Assembly: GCA_015039465.1 (NCBI GenBank)
Contig: MU130378.1
Span: forward strand, 252,570-316,569
Reading direction: 5' to 3'
Source: Phlegmacium glaucopus
Taxonomy: Eukaryota; Basidiomycota; Agaricomycetes; Agaricales; Cortinariaceae
Length of the DNA: 64,000 nt
The notes below the pieces were generated by a model. It saw only the letters and a list, made by a program, of their open reading frames with translations. It had not been told where the DNA came from and did no database searches. Positions 13,222 to 27,349 of the stretch are shown here, one piece after another. How positions within the stretch are numbered: position 1 is the first letter of the stretch; every line of letters starts with the position of its first letter. The translations under genes were made by a program, and so were the position numbers.

Positions 13222-13631
13222 ATGACTCGTAAGTACCCGAGAACTTAATAGATCATGCCTCTCTGCCATGCATCTCAAATGCTCCGTGGGTTCACGTTCA
13301 AAATCTCTTGGTGCTCTAGGCGGAAATCAACGTGAGCAGGATCGACTCAAAGCCCAGAAGAAGGCTGCGGCTAATGCCAAGAAGCCAAAAGAAAGCGCCA
13401 CGAATTTAGCAAAGCGAAAAGAGGCGTAAGTGGTAGCCTTTTGATATGTATGCATCGGACAAAACAACTCATACCGGTTCACCAGTGATGCAGAAATCTT
13501 GAGAGCGAAACAAAAGGTACATTATTGCTTCTATGTCGACGTTCGTTTCGGCTCTTGTTTATATGCAATACCCTTATAACTAGAAAAAGGAGGAAGAAAA
13601 AGCGGCGGCCGGCTCTTCGAGTAAAAGTTGA
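13222..13631 (+). CDS. SERF/4F5-family small basic protein
   Basis: Product of 63 residues, a member of the small EDRK-rich factor (4F5) family; relatives accelerate amyloid aggregation and have been linked to nucleolar RNA. Four tiny exons (introns 13229-13319, 13426-13485, 13517-13583), with only 7 coding bases in the first exon. Seen: the family signature MTRGNQREQDRLKAQKK, then N-L-A-K-R-K-E-A-D-A-E-I-L-R and a Lys/Glu-rich end. Every junction is in frame and restores the conserved core, so the gene is solid although no single open frame exceeds 40 codons. The neighbours give no functional hint. Confidence 0.85.
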
Positions 13632-14922
13632 CAGGGCCAATTTGGATGTTTCTATTTCGACATTGGAAATCAATTTACATCGCTGACACCTTAGCACCTT
13701 GGATGGATATCATCAGAAGTTCATACGTACATACATAGGTTTACGACAAATACAAATTTTTATACAATTTCTGATCTCAGAGTTGGTGATCGAAGGTCAG
13801 AATGGAAAGGTTTACTCATTCGTTGTGGGAAACGCGTGAAATGTCAGGCTATACATCTGAATCTAAAGCAGTCATTACAAGTAAGTTTGCCCCTAAAAGG
13901 TCTGGGCCGGAACATTGACCAGACAGCACAAGCACGCTGTACACGCTGGCTGTGACAGGAATGGCAGCCGGCTATCAATCCAACAGTAAATGATGATCAA
14001 CCTTGATACAGTATATATATGATGATGTCAGGATTCATACTGAACCTTGCAAGCTTTGTATTATTTATTTATTAACAATTTAGCACTCAGGAGGACCCTG
14101 CATCATGTATGGTGCCCGTTCGGCAACGGTCGGTAAACACCTGCAAAATAGGAGACTTTCAGTAACCCCTGCGACATGGGAACCAGAGAATCTCACCATC
14201 GAACTCCTTTTTTTAATTGGGATCCTCGGCAGCCACATTCTTGAGAATTTCTGGCAGTGTTCCCGAAACCGCCCGAAACATTTAAGAGCGCAGAAGCCCG
14301 AATCCAGCTGCCCGAATGGTGATGTGCCTGGTTTCAGATAGGAGGTTTAATTCTGCCTCCAATTTGGGATCCATCAATAATTATAAAAAAGACATGTTAG
14401 CAACTCCTCAATGAATATAATCGAAAAGGTTCCCTCGTCACTTGCTGATGTGGAAGAATGGACATGTGTACCCCACGGTGATGAGATGCCGATCACCAAG
14501 ATGATACATACCGCTTTGATCTCATTCTCAGATGGACTAACTGAGATGATCTTGATTCCCACATGAGAAAGCTGTGTAGGACCCAGAGATCAAAGTCGAC
14601 GAGGTTAAAAATCATTTAATCATTACTCGGAAAGAACCGGATTATCAGCATTATTCAGTTGACCCTACAACTTGGCTGATCGTGACGAACGCTATGCCCA
14701 TCAAGTGGTCTATATATGATTTCACATATTTCGTCAGTGACGGCAACAGATGCAACGGAACACACACTTTAAAAATGTGACAAAGAGTATACACGTGCAT
14801 GTGGTAACGTCATTGAGAATTGGGTAAATGAAAACAATGCAGGATACCTATAGATATCTATCTCGTTATGTTCTGAGAAGCCAGATCAAGGGAAGAATTT
14901 GGGGTCCCCCCCCCCCGCCCGC
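13632..14922. other. Intergenic stretch with possible gene relic
   Basis: Between the convergent SERF-like and BRR6 genes. Minus-strand pieces near 14090-14560 look protein-like (for example GIKIISVSPSENEIKA, and a terminal ERAPYMMQGPPEC), with splice-like borders, but I could not join them into one frame. It could be a decayed gene. A C-homopolymer run of about 10-11 bases sits at 14906-14916. Confidence 0.35.
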
Positions 14923-16367
14923 CTATTTGATTTTAGCAGCCCCTCCTCCATCAAGACGTCGTCTTCTTGTCGGCGATTCAAAATCTTGGTCGGACCGATA
15001 ACCCCAACTAGATGTAGGTGTTGGCGAACCGTAACCGTTAAAGTGATGCGGCGTAAAAGGGGCGATAGGTGCGATGGGAAATGAGGGCGGCCGATGGGAT
15101 GGTGTTTCGGCAATAGGCTGGTGTTTTGCGCGATAAAGGGAAAGAAGGGAATTAATGAATACGGTTAAAAATGACAACGAGGTAAGCGTGAATATCTGAT
15201 GAAATTATCAGCTAAGTTTAGCTCTTTTGGTACTTCCTTTATACATACCAGGGTCTTCCAACTGATCGGTTCTACGAACCCGTTTACAACTTCAGCGATC
15301 AGCTCGGCGCCGACCTTAGCGCGTCCAACTGTACTAGGGTCACGGTTCATGCAGGACTCCCAGTTGGCACACTGTTGAACCATAGCCGGAATGGGCTTTA
15401 CATCACATAAATTGTTCTTGTATTGCGTTTGGCACATGCTAATTTCCTGGATAATATCTACGACGAATTAATGAAAAGAAGTTGGGATTTGCGGAAACTT
15501 ACCTTTAGAATATTCCGATATTCTATACCCTACATCTCGTTGTACGGTGATAATGAACTGCACAAAGAGATATAAGAATATTAAAATCAACGTCAGGTTG
15601 AAGAAAAATTGGAGGTAGCTGTTTATGTAAAGGTTAACGCTTTTTTGTTCTGATCTTTTGAAGAAAAATGAAATACCCAAGCAAGATGTAAGGGAGATCT
15701 GATTGTGGAGGTGCAGGTGCAGGCATGTTAAGGGTATAGTGGTTTGAAGTATTTTGAGTCAGAGGCGTTACAGTTCCCTCCCCTTCACTCTCACTATCTG
15801 ATCGCTCATCTTCATCTCCGGCTTTTCGACCCCTCGCTACTACCAGCCGATTCTCCTGTCTTTTTCTACGCTGATTATAGACACGTCGCATCCCTCCAGT
15901 TGCCACTGGTCTTCCATTGTCGGCATCATTTTCATGTTTAATTGGTTCCGATGGACATTCTCCATTTTTGAAAGGGCTGAGGTCCGCCATGTCAATATCT
16001 TTAACGTCCGCTTGCGATGGGAACGCCTTTTCAGGGGAAAATAAAGGTGGAGGAACCCATGAAGGCGGTTGAGTATGGGGGACTGTCGTTGGAGGTAAGA
16101 GGAAAGGGACACTGTGGTTCGACCCGAACGTGAATGGTTGAGGCGTGCTCAACGATGAGGGAGGAGGGTTCATATCGTCGTGAGATCCTAGGTCAAATGT
16201 GCAGCTTCAGCTTGAGTGAAAGCATTAAAAAACGACATACGCTTGCGGGGTGTATTCTGTTCTTCAGATCCAGAAGCCCAAGCTGGCTTCACTGGACTTC
16301 GATCCGTCCATGTAAAATCCATAGGTGCCTCTTTAGAGCGTTGTGAATAGACAAATCGACTAGTCAT
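14923..16367 (-). CDS. BRR6: Brr6/Brl1 nuclear-envelope protein
   Basis: Integral nuclear-envelope protein needed for nuclear pore complex assembly and membrane lipid balance. Five exons (introns 15196-15248, 15458-15502, 15619-15676, 16188-16240), 411 residues. The first 230 or so residues are Pro/Ser-rich with a basic patch (RRKRQENR). The Brr6-like core starts at LPYILLGYLQFFFN, with transmembrane segment LTLILIFLYLFVQFII. The lumenal loop has the family's paired cysteines (MCQTQYKNNLC, QQCANWESCMNRDP), which form disulfides. A second transmembrane segment follows (TLTSLSFLTVFINSLLSLY). The intron at 15458-15502 ends at CGTAG; the nearer CCAG would shift the frame. The gene is head-to-head with clpP, 105 bp between starts. 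Confidence 0.92.
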
Positions 16368-16472
16368 AGCTCGTCAACGCGTTCAAGTTAGAGGTCTCGT
16401 CACTCGTGACACCAAACTTGTTGACGCGCTAGTCACGTGAATCTGATTCCGACTGCTTGACTCCATAATACC
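16368..16472. promoter_or_regulatory. Shared 105-bp promoter of BRR6 and clpP
   Basis: The only DNA between two divergent start codons, so it must serve both genes. It contains a TCACGTGA palindrome at 16433-16440, 33 bp from the clpP ATG, and a repeated GACGCG/ACGCG element (near 16376-16381 and 16423-16428). Control of both genes by one bHLH site is inference. Confidence 0.55.
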
Positions 16473-17622
16473 ATGTTACAAAAAGCTGTTCTCTCTTCAA
16501 CGCGCAGATGGTCTTGTCAGTCTTCAAGGAGACTATTCCACCCTCTGGCAGGGCAGTCATTAAATTCGATTCACGAACGATGGGAGACTACTCCATCAGC
16601 GAACCTTGTACCCATAGTTATCGAACAGACGGTCAGTTCCTTCGTTCGCCCCATTAATGCATTTGTTTATTTTGTTCTCAGGGAAGAGGGGAGCGTTCTT
16701 ATGATATTTTTTCTCGTCTTCTCAGAGAACGTGTCATAATGCTTCACGGACCGGTACCCATTCTTCATTCGTCGCAGATCCTTTCGACTTGATTCTTGAA
16801 TAATACAGATACGAGACTCTGACTCGACTCTGATAGTCGCTCAATTATTATTCTTGGAAGCTGAAGACTCAACAAAACCAATCCATTTGTATATCAATTC
16901 TCCCGGTGGTAGTGTAACGGCAGGTCTCGCGATATACGATACAGTAAGGGCATGTCAGTTGTACTTGATGACTTATTTTTGAACTTTTTATAGATGCAGG
17001 TGAAATTTTCCTTCCACGGGTCGCACAAAATTTTTTTCACTAATAACTTACCAAACAGTATGTTTCATCTCCAATTCATACTTACAGTCTAGGATTAGCC
17101 GCCTCCATGGGATCACTACTACTCGCTTCTGGTGAGAAGGGGAAGAGACACTGCCTTCCGAATGCCAGTATCATGATACACCGTACGTCATCACTTATCC
17201 AACCGTACTGATGATCAGCTAAACTAAATCTCGATCTAGAACCTTCTGGCGGTGCCTCAGGACAGGCATCTGATATTGCGATTCATGCGAAGGAAATATT
17301 ACGGATACGACAACTTCTCACTGGCATCTACCAACGGCATTGTGGTAAAGACGGAGAAACCCAAGCCGAAGGTCTCGCACGTTTTGGTGATTACATCTTA
17401 ATAGCTCATAGTGCGGTACTTGCTAACCCCTACGCCACCATATAAAGAAAGGGCCTTAGAGCGAGACTATTATATGACTGGTAAGTTTCGTATCTGTTGC
17501 CCTGTCCAAGAAGTCTCAGACGCTCAAACCCACATACAGCCGAAGAAGCCATGAATTTCGGCATTGTAGATGGCATCCTTGAGAAACGGCCAGCTTCGGA
17601 GACTGATAGACCTTCTCAGTAG
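16473..17622 (+). CDS. CLPP: Mitochondrial ATP-dependent Clp protease proteolytic subunit
   Basis: Serine peptidase that forms the ClpP barrel of the mitochondrial ClpXP protease. Eight exons (introns 16632-16681, 16754-16808, 16944-16993, 17000-17058, 17183-17239, 17387-17447, 17481-17539), 252 residues. The N-terminus is Arg/Ser-rich without acidic residues at first, fitting a mitochondrial presequence. The catalytic triad is visible: Ser140 in GLAASMGS, His165 in IMIHQPSGG, Asp221 in [18 protein letters not shown] forms the oxyanion region. The fourth exon is only six bases (16994-16999, codons Met-Gln); without it YDTMQYVSSPI would lose two conserved residues. ClpP is absent from many ascomycete yeasts but present in filamentous fungi, which fits the organism. 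Confidence 0.95.
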
Positions 17623-18581
17623 CAACCCTGTTGTTATATCTATACATTGAACTCCCTTGTACGCCACTTGGCATTCTTCTCTCCTTCTGGAGTTAGGTGT
17701 CCATTTTTCCAATGCTAAAAGACCCCATCCCGCATAGCCCAGGTCAATCAATGAATGTCCGAAATAAATCTACGTCGTGTCATGCCTAGGACATACCGCA
17801 CATGACATTTCCCTGCTCATCAAGGATCGTTGCCATCCCTTATAGTTGATCGCATTGGTTTTGTAACTGATACATATACATAAGAGTAACCTCGGTCTTT
17901 TAAGCTGACAGGTCCATCCATTCCCTCAAAATGAACTCTAATTCTCATCTGGTTAAAAAAGCTTTTCTAGGCTTCACTGCCCTGGAAATAAGATGACGCG
18001 ATTGATAACATGGAGTTAGCTCGGACTATGGCATGGCATGCATGGATAGTTTTCGAACAGATATTACCATGTGCTTCGTGGAATTGAAAAAAAAAAACAA
18101 CCGCCACCGAAAGTCACTAAACTGAAAAGGCAAGGATATACGTATATATCTCCACACCTGTCGGAATTTATCTATCCCAGGGCTTATGGTTCTACAGAGA
18201 AGTGCAGATGTGACCTAAAAGTTTAAAAACAACAAACTTTGCTCTTTCTGTTCAGTACTATAATAATACATTCTCATGTCCTGTAGCTTTTTGGCTCGGG
18301 GGAATTCATACAACACCAGACTCACGGCGGAAATGAACAACTGGAAAGCTTCCAGAGCATTGCTCATGCTTTTATGCACCCACAGAAGGCCGAACGTCAA
18401 GGTGCCTGAGTAACCAAAGAGCTTTGTTATCGGAAACACGCCATCCAACATCAATCAGCCAGGCGATCTTTGTTCAATTGAATGTCATGCAAGGCCAATA
18501 TATATTTAGTTACATAGATAGAAATGTATATACTGCGCATGCCTTATTAAGAACAAAAAAAAGGGGGTTGTCGACTATTTG
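17623..18581. other. Intergenic: clpP and ADAM 3' regions
   Basis: Convergent gene ends. The minus-strand frame at 18215-18454 is hydrophobic in part but has no initiation context, splice partner or family match. Nothing else was supported. Confidence 0.45.
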
Positions 18582-21500
18582 TTATCTTCGAGGTCCATTA
18601 TATAGGTTATCATCGACCCAATTCGTGTGGTTATTGTATCTAAAACCTTGGTTCCCAACCGATCTGTAATCATCATGTGCGACTGGCGGTAGACTGGCAT
18701 AAGCCGTGCTGTGTGTGCAAAAAGATTAGTCAAAAAGGATTATATCCGAGGATCATCAAACTAACCCAGACCCTGGCACGGTACGTTGGCCATACCTGAC
18801 ATAGTCAGGCCGATCATAGCTCGCGAGCCTTACGTGGCTGACTGGTCTTGTCATCGAAGGTCTGGCAGCGACAAGCACTGCTCGTGAGCTCGGTTGCTTT
18901 CTCCCACCGCAGCACCGTCCCACAGCTGTCAACCAGATGTAAAAATAAAAAGAATAAAAAAAAAAAGTATAACAATCGGTTAGATGCAATCTCATAACGG
19001 CAAATGATGTGACGGATATAGACGAACCGCGAATAATACACCATAGAAGGAGTAACACCACGAGACCGACCACAATCGTCACAGGGATGGCGATCTGAAG
19101 ATTCGCAAGATACCACGCCTATGATACGAAAATAATCAGGAATCAGGGAAAACCATCGGAGGTGCTAGGGAATTGAACCTTGGCAGTTTCTAAAATTCCA
19201 GCACTTTGGCACTTTCCAGACAGGCAAGTACCGCCGAAGCCTGTATGACATTGACATTGAATTTTAATAAAGATTCCGACTGAACCATGTGATAACACAT
19301 ACCACAGGGAGATCCGTCGATAAGCAAGGAAGTCAGTCTGATACACGCCCGTGAGTTGCTGGGATCCTGACATGAGATTTGACATGATTGATCGCTATGG
19401 TCGGGGCAGGCGGCACGAAGCCCTAGCGAAGCACCGACAGTTTGACATTGTTCTGGACATGGGGTAGTTAGGCGGATTGAGCGACATCATGATGGCTTGA
19501 TAGAAGCAGGGGGCGACTCACGGGCGACAGACGTACATTGCCCACTAGCACATGCCAGACCATTGCTCCCACAGCTCAGACCTTAATTATGACAAGCAAT
19601 CAAGATCATGTCAGCAGGTGGAAGAGATCTTCGTACCGTTCTTTGCCGTCACATCTGCTGGGCACGATGACGAATTGCCTGTACAAAACTCCGCCGTATC
19701 GCATTTCGAATCCTTAGACGGGCGACAGACTTGTGTTGATGGAGCGAACGTGCATTGAGTATTACAACAGGGGCTGCTTTGCGGATCGCACAAGGCGTTG
19801 TTTTTGAATTTGCATGTTGCAGCATCACAGCAATTGGAGGTATTCCCTGTACCTGGATCGCAGTCCTCGCCGGCCTCAACGATACCATTTCCGCACATTT
19901 GCAGAGATATAATAGTTCGGCTGGGATCTGGATCTACGAGGCATGAAGTGTTCACAGGTCCGCCTTGACTGCTTTTCATCATAGAACCTAAGTAGCCAAC
20001 GCTTGAGCAATTCACGTTAATCGATCCGATTAGGGCTCACATATATTTCCGAGAGTACATTGTGAAAAGACCCTTTCCCCACTTTGAGAGACTGGGCTCA
20101 TGAGAAATTGAGAACCAGCATCACATGTTGTAGAAGTCAATGGACAGCAGGCTGCGGTCGAATTACAACCAGTAGCACACTGTTCAGATTGAGTAAGGCG
20201 ATAGACATATACATTTTGTACAACTACTCACGTCATGCTGAAAACATCAAATAGCAATCGCAATCGCAATCATTGTTAAAAAAATAGGGCTTGAGAACTT
20301 ATGACGCAAATTACTCACGATAGCCCCGAAATTGTGTCCGATTTCATGGGCGACGACTTGCCATTCTGTGCGTCCTGCCGTCGACACGCCAGTTCCTGAA
20401 ACCACGGATCCGGTACTCCCGCTAGAATCCTGTTGGCATCTAAAAATATAAAAAAATTTAAGAAAATCTTGACATAGCAGAAATGATTTCATGCTTACAA
20501 AGTCCCAAGCCATGCGATGCCGACTTCTGAGCCAGAGGGGCAACCACTCATCAAGTGCCACAACCCCAGACTGTCATTGCGCCTTGTGCCTCGCCATTGA
20601 GAAAATAAGGACAAACGCGCATCAAGTTCTGTTGAATTGCAGGGTACATTCCAGGGAAAGTTTGGATCCGTGGTTATTGGACAACTAAAAAAGAAATAAA
20701 ATGATTGATTGACTTTGTCCCGATCATTTGACGCTTGACTAACGTTTCATCTCGAACTTGAAGTTCGGCAATCCCGAGGCTAACGTTAAATGTGCTCTAA
20801 ATGCAGCAAAAATAGAATTAGTTGTACTTCAGCGGTTACAAGTCAAAACATACCTTGTACAACGAACTCGCAGAATTCCAATTCGTCAATATCTGGGTTG
20901 TAGCGTTCTCTTGACCGCCGTAAGTGGCAACATAAGTACAGTCCGCAGCGACACCCATGTATATCTATCACAAAGTCAGGCTGGAGCTCCATTAAATAAA
21001 AAACACCAACACAGACCACTTTTTGGGTAGTTGGGCAACCTGCGGAAGAGCCAATGGAATTTATGAAGCTACAAAAGGTTTGAGTTGCAGAACAGTTATA
21101 AGGAAACATTGTAGCTTAAACACACTTTGACCCCATTCCACCATTCGTAGGTAGCGAATCATCTCGACGATGAATTGATTCATCAAGGAACCGTGGATAG
21201 AGGGGGTGATTGAGCCAAGGTGACGTTGGTCTTTTAAGCATTGGGTTTTGAGAAGGAGTATTGTATTCAAGCCTGTCATGACCGCAAGATTGAGGTACGG
21301 AAACTTTCCCTGTAGGATGAAGCCCCGTTTTAAAAAAATGTTCTTCCTCTGGGGTCATAACATCACTTTCTCGCCAAATGACCAACGGATTATCGATGGT
21401 CTCGGTTGAATGAATAATGTGGGGATCGAGAGTGAGCTTGTTGCGTAAATAGTTTTCCCTTGTCATTATGTGGTATGTGACACCGCTGGCGGAGAAAGCG

Positions 21501-22083
21501 CCTTCAAAGATTGGAGGACTACCTTGATGGTGAACAATAAGACGTGCCCAACCGAGGTCTGCAGGATGTGGTTGAGGTATAACGCCGGCAGTATCTTCAA
21601 GCATTCGGACAGGTGAGTGGTGTGCGGCGATGACTTCTCCCCAGTAAGCTAAAACGGATTCCCTAAGGAGAGGTTTTGTACGGCTGAGGACTTCTCGTCC
21701 ATCTGGTAGCATAGTATAATAGTTGATACGAGCAGCAGGATGGATCAGATGATCATTAGGACGCATATGAAGATGGAAGGTTTCATTATATGCTGATAAG
21801 ATTAACCTGAAAGAGTCGTCATAACGCAGAGAGTGTGAGAGCGGGGAAGGCTGTCGATTGCTAAACTCATTTGAGGATGCGGCAGAGTTTCGATGGCGAG
21901 GCAATATTTCGAGAGAGAGAGCAGATGGGTTGGCCACTCGTTTCAAAAGTCGTGTAGGTGAGCTATGGGCTGAAGAAAATTTGATTAGTTCGTGAATCCC
22001 GTGGGAGGTGGCTAACAGTTACCAGTCGACCATGGTATAAGTAAGACAGCGACCAGCGCACATAGATGACTTAAAGAACGCAT
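18582..22083 (-). CDS. ADAM-family zinc metalloprotease (ADM-B type), membrane-anchored
   Basis: Type I membrane metalloprotease with prodomain, reprolysin-type catalytic domain, disintegrin region, transmembrane helix and cytosolic tail. Sixteen exons, 855 residues. The signal peptide is MRSLSHLCALVAVLLIPWSTA (21 residues, of which a leucine/valine core is hydrophobic). The zinc site is HEIGHNFGAI (His465, Glu466, His469) plus His475-Asp476, which are encoded alone by a six-base exon at 20232-20237. The disintegrin-like part has CGNGIVEAGEDCDPG, CCDAATCKF and FCTGNSSSCPAD. The membrane helix is IAIPVTIVVGLVVLLLLWCI. The tail is basic and then Tyr-rich. The last exon (18582-18708) was added because a 57-bp intron removes an early stop. 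Propeptide-to-catalytic splicing at 21069-21131 is the least certain junction. Fungal substrates are unknown. Confidence 0.9.
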
Positions 22084-23242
22084 TCAGAGATGGAAGCAAG
22101 GATAAGGAGACTCGGGGTATAATGTTATGTGTAGCTCCAGGTATAAGTAAAAGAGAGATGTCTATCACTGATCGCCTTGGCGAGAAAAAGCTGTGCCCAA
22201 CTGCGCAATCACGGCCAGGCATAAGACCAGACTCTTAGCATTCTAACTAACAGACCTAACCTTTTCTATCGACCACATAAGTACTAGCCTATCAGTACTA
22301 GGGGCGGTCGGATAGTATTACAGTCGTCCTACATAACTTAAGGTAGGGCTCACAACCTCACCATGTGCATGTGACATTCCGTGACACGCTGCTTCCCAAC
22401 TTGAAACAGGCGCTGAGGCAGGTACTTTTGGATACCCTTTTATCACCTCTATTGAGCCGCCTTCGCATTTACGAGCGGAATTAGTGTAAGATAGGTACTA
22501 ACACCGTATCAAAACGAAGACAACTAAAATACATTACCACAAGCCCGCCCCTCCCACAACCTTCACAAGCGCGGCGGGCGTCCACGGGATTTGTCAATGT
22601 TGTTTGCCCAAGCAGCTTCTTTTCTGGTCAAACCACGCTTGTATGCATCTGTAAATCGGCGTGAACACTGGAAATCTAGTGAAGTCAAGTAAATAGTCAA
22701 TTTATATTCGAGGGAGAGAGAATTGAATTTAAATGCCTGCACATTTCGACAATAGTGAAAATTTCAAGGGATTCTATCATGTTAGACTCAAGGTCCTCCT
22801 CCTTGGTAGAAGGGGGGTTCATTGGCTTTATCTCACCTAGTATTTTTGGCATTGCCACTGGCCCATTTACCTAGGTTTCTGAGGACTCCTATAGACCTCC
22901 TGGGCATGAGTAGTAGCTTCTGAGTCTTCTCAAGTCCGAAAATGCAGTAAAAAATGGTGTATTTCTTGAATAGCATCTCTACTAGGTCCTAATTCAAAAA
23001 ATTGGTTGCAGGAGGTTCTCAATATATCTATTTACTAGGGTGCCCTGCGACCCGATAAGACAATTTCCCCTTTGTGCAAGCGCTATTCACAAAAAGGTGG
23101 TTTACTTTCATGGAAATTGTCACGCTTAGTCACATGATGTGGTGAGCATGACAACATCTTCAGTCACGTTACTGTAACAGTCTGGTCACCATCAGGTCAC
23201 ATATCTGGTAAATTTCCTCTTTCTCAGGATACCCCTAGCTTG
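22084..23242. other. Divergent intergenic region, ADAM and DBP3 promoters
   Basis: Over 1.1 kb between two divergent starts. It has several poly-pyrimidine and poly-purine patches and short repeated words such as TCACAT/GTCAC near 23120-23210. No coding exon or RNA gene was supported. Confidence 0.45.
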
Positions 23243-25523
<2,281 letters not shown>

Positions 25524-25568
25524 AATAAAATGACATCAATCTCCCTTTTTTGCTTTACTACCACCACC

Positions 25569-27349
25569 ATGATGAGTTTATTCAGCGGTTATACAACTGG
25601 TACGCCTCGTGCCTCTGCAAATTTAACAGCATACACACACCCTTCAGATACCGAACTAGACGATACTTCAATCTTGTCCGTTTCCTTTTCATCCCCATCC
25701 ATGTTTACTTATGATCTTGACCAACATTCCAGAGATGAGAATGAGGGTTCCATTATCACCTCCTTGATATCTCAGTTAAGGTATTCATTTCAAACCAACA
25801 TCGCCCCTCTCCTACATCTCATCATCCCAAAAGAGTTGGAATGGATCTCTCAAGAGTCACCTTTCCTACATTCGTTTTGGAACCTCGTAGCATGTTAGAA
25901 CGGATCACCGATTTTATGGCCCATCCAGATCTGATATTTGGGCAAGTCTTCTTTTCTTATAATCCCATCATCACTAGGTTTACATCTCTCTCTCTCTCTC
26001 AGTGCTGAAAGTTTCGATGATCCAGAAGAACGTTTCATTCGGGTCCTACAATACTATCTAGCAGGCTGGCACATAAAACCAAAAGGTGTCAAGAAACCGT
26101 GAGTCACACATATCACACCAAATTCAATTGGCAGCTCAGACATCAACCCCCGCAGTTACAATCCTGTGCTTGGGGAATTCTTCCGCTGCAGATACAATTA
26201 TCCTAATGGTACACATGGCTTTTATATCGCTGAGCAGGGTACGTTTCTTTGATTTCTCCATGACATTTCCAAATACATTTATCTACATCCAGTATCACAT
26301 CATCCACCCATATCCGCCTTCTTCTACATCTCTCCCGCAAACCATGTCAGTATTCTCGGCGAACTTCGTCCGAAATCAAAGTTTCTAGGCAACAGTGTAT
26401 CTACAACTATGGAAGGGGAAAATCGGGTAACCCTACTCGGTAAACCAGAAGATGGCGGTACATTCCCTTCGATCTTTGAGACATCGATACTCTCTAAATC
26501 TATGCATACTCTGCAGAATATGTCATAACTATGCCGAATATGTATGCTCGAGGGATTTTGTTTGGCAAGATGGTCCTGGAGCTGGGAGACACATGTATAG
26601 CTAAGAACGAGAAAAATGGGTTGTACTGCGATCTGGAATTTAAAACAAAGGTTCGTCCGATCACTTCATTGGGTTCTTGAATGAAAAAATCTAAGATTTA
26701 GGGGTTCTTCTCTGGCATATATAACGCTTTGGCTGGGCGAGTGCGCAGAAATTCAACGGACATTGGGGAAGTGTCGGGAAGATGGAGTCATGTTATGGAT
26801 TTCAAGAGCACCAAAGTGTGTACTTGATTGCCCGTCCAACGTACCGGTTCCCTGAGATGCTAGCATGAACAGACGGGACAGAAACGCGTCTTATTCGACG
26901 CCGTCAAAGATGGTCAGAATGTCTCGCCTAAGTGGGTACCCCCAGAATACGAGCAAGAAGAAAATGAATCACGAAGGTTAGCGATCATTACTCTCATTCT
27001 TCATTTCATATCTGTTCAATTATAATTTGCAGACTATGGCAAGATGTCACAATAGCGATTCAAATGAAAGACATGGAACAAGCAACAGCAGCCAAATCCT
27101 CAGTCGAGGATGCTCAACGCGAACAACGTAGAAAAATGGAGGAGAGCGGGAGGAAACATGAACCGAGATTTTTCGAATTGCAAAATGGTAGATGGGCACC
27201 CAAATTAACGTACGCCTTTCCAAAGAACCATGGCTTTGATTAATTTCTCTTTAATATCTAGAGTGCCAAATGATCCACAAGAAGCCACCAAGGCAGTTGA
27301 GGAATGGATATTCCCTTCAACATCGAAACCGGGCTCAATTAATCGTTAG
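25569..27349 (+). CDS. Oxysterol-binding protein (OSBP/Osh family), short form
   Basis: Lipid-transfer protein moving sterols or phosphoinositides between membranes. Ten exons, 426 residues, essentially only the ORD domain as in yeast Osh4/Kes1, with no PH or ankyrin region. Seen: [36 protein letters not shown] and the fingerprint [15 protein letters not shown], then a Lys/Glu-rich C-terminal helix. The intron at 25942-26002 has a GC donor (GCAAGT) and ends CTCTCAG; no GT donor would give the required phase. Other introns: 25781-25833, 26099-26155, 26239-26292, 26458-26516, 26651-26701, 26816-26872, 26977-27032, 27210-27261. An upstream in-frame ATG at 25530 is six bases after the DBP3 stop, so ATG 25569 or 25572 is the safer start. 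The exact Osh subclass is not resolved. Confidence 0.92.

Noticed and set aside
14906..14916. C-homopolymer run of about 10-11 bases
   Set aside because: Just downstream of the BRR6 stop; a simple run prone to sequencing error, not a feature by itself.
18215..18454. 79-codon minus-strand frame with hydrophobic part
   Set aside because: No family match and no support as an exon of the ADAM gene, whose stop lies at 18582.
22770..23230. Stretch with repeated CCTC/GAGG and GTCAC words
   Set aside because: Words are short and irregular; not a definable repeat or transposon end.
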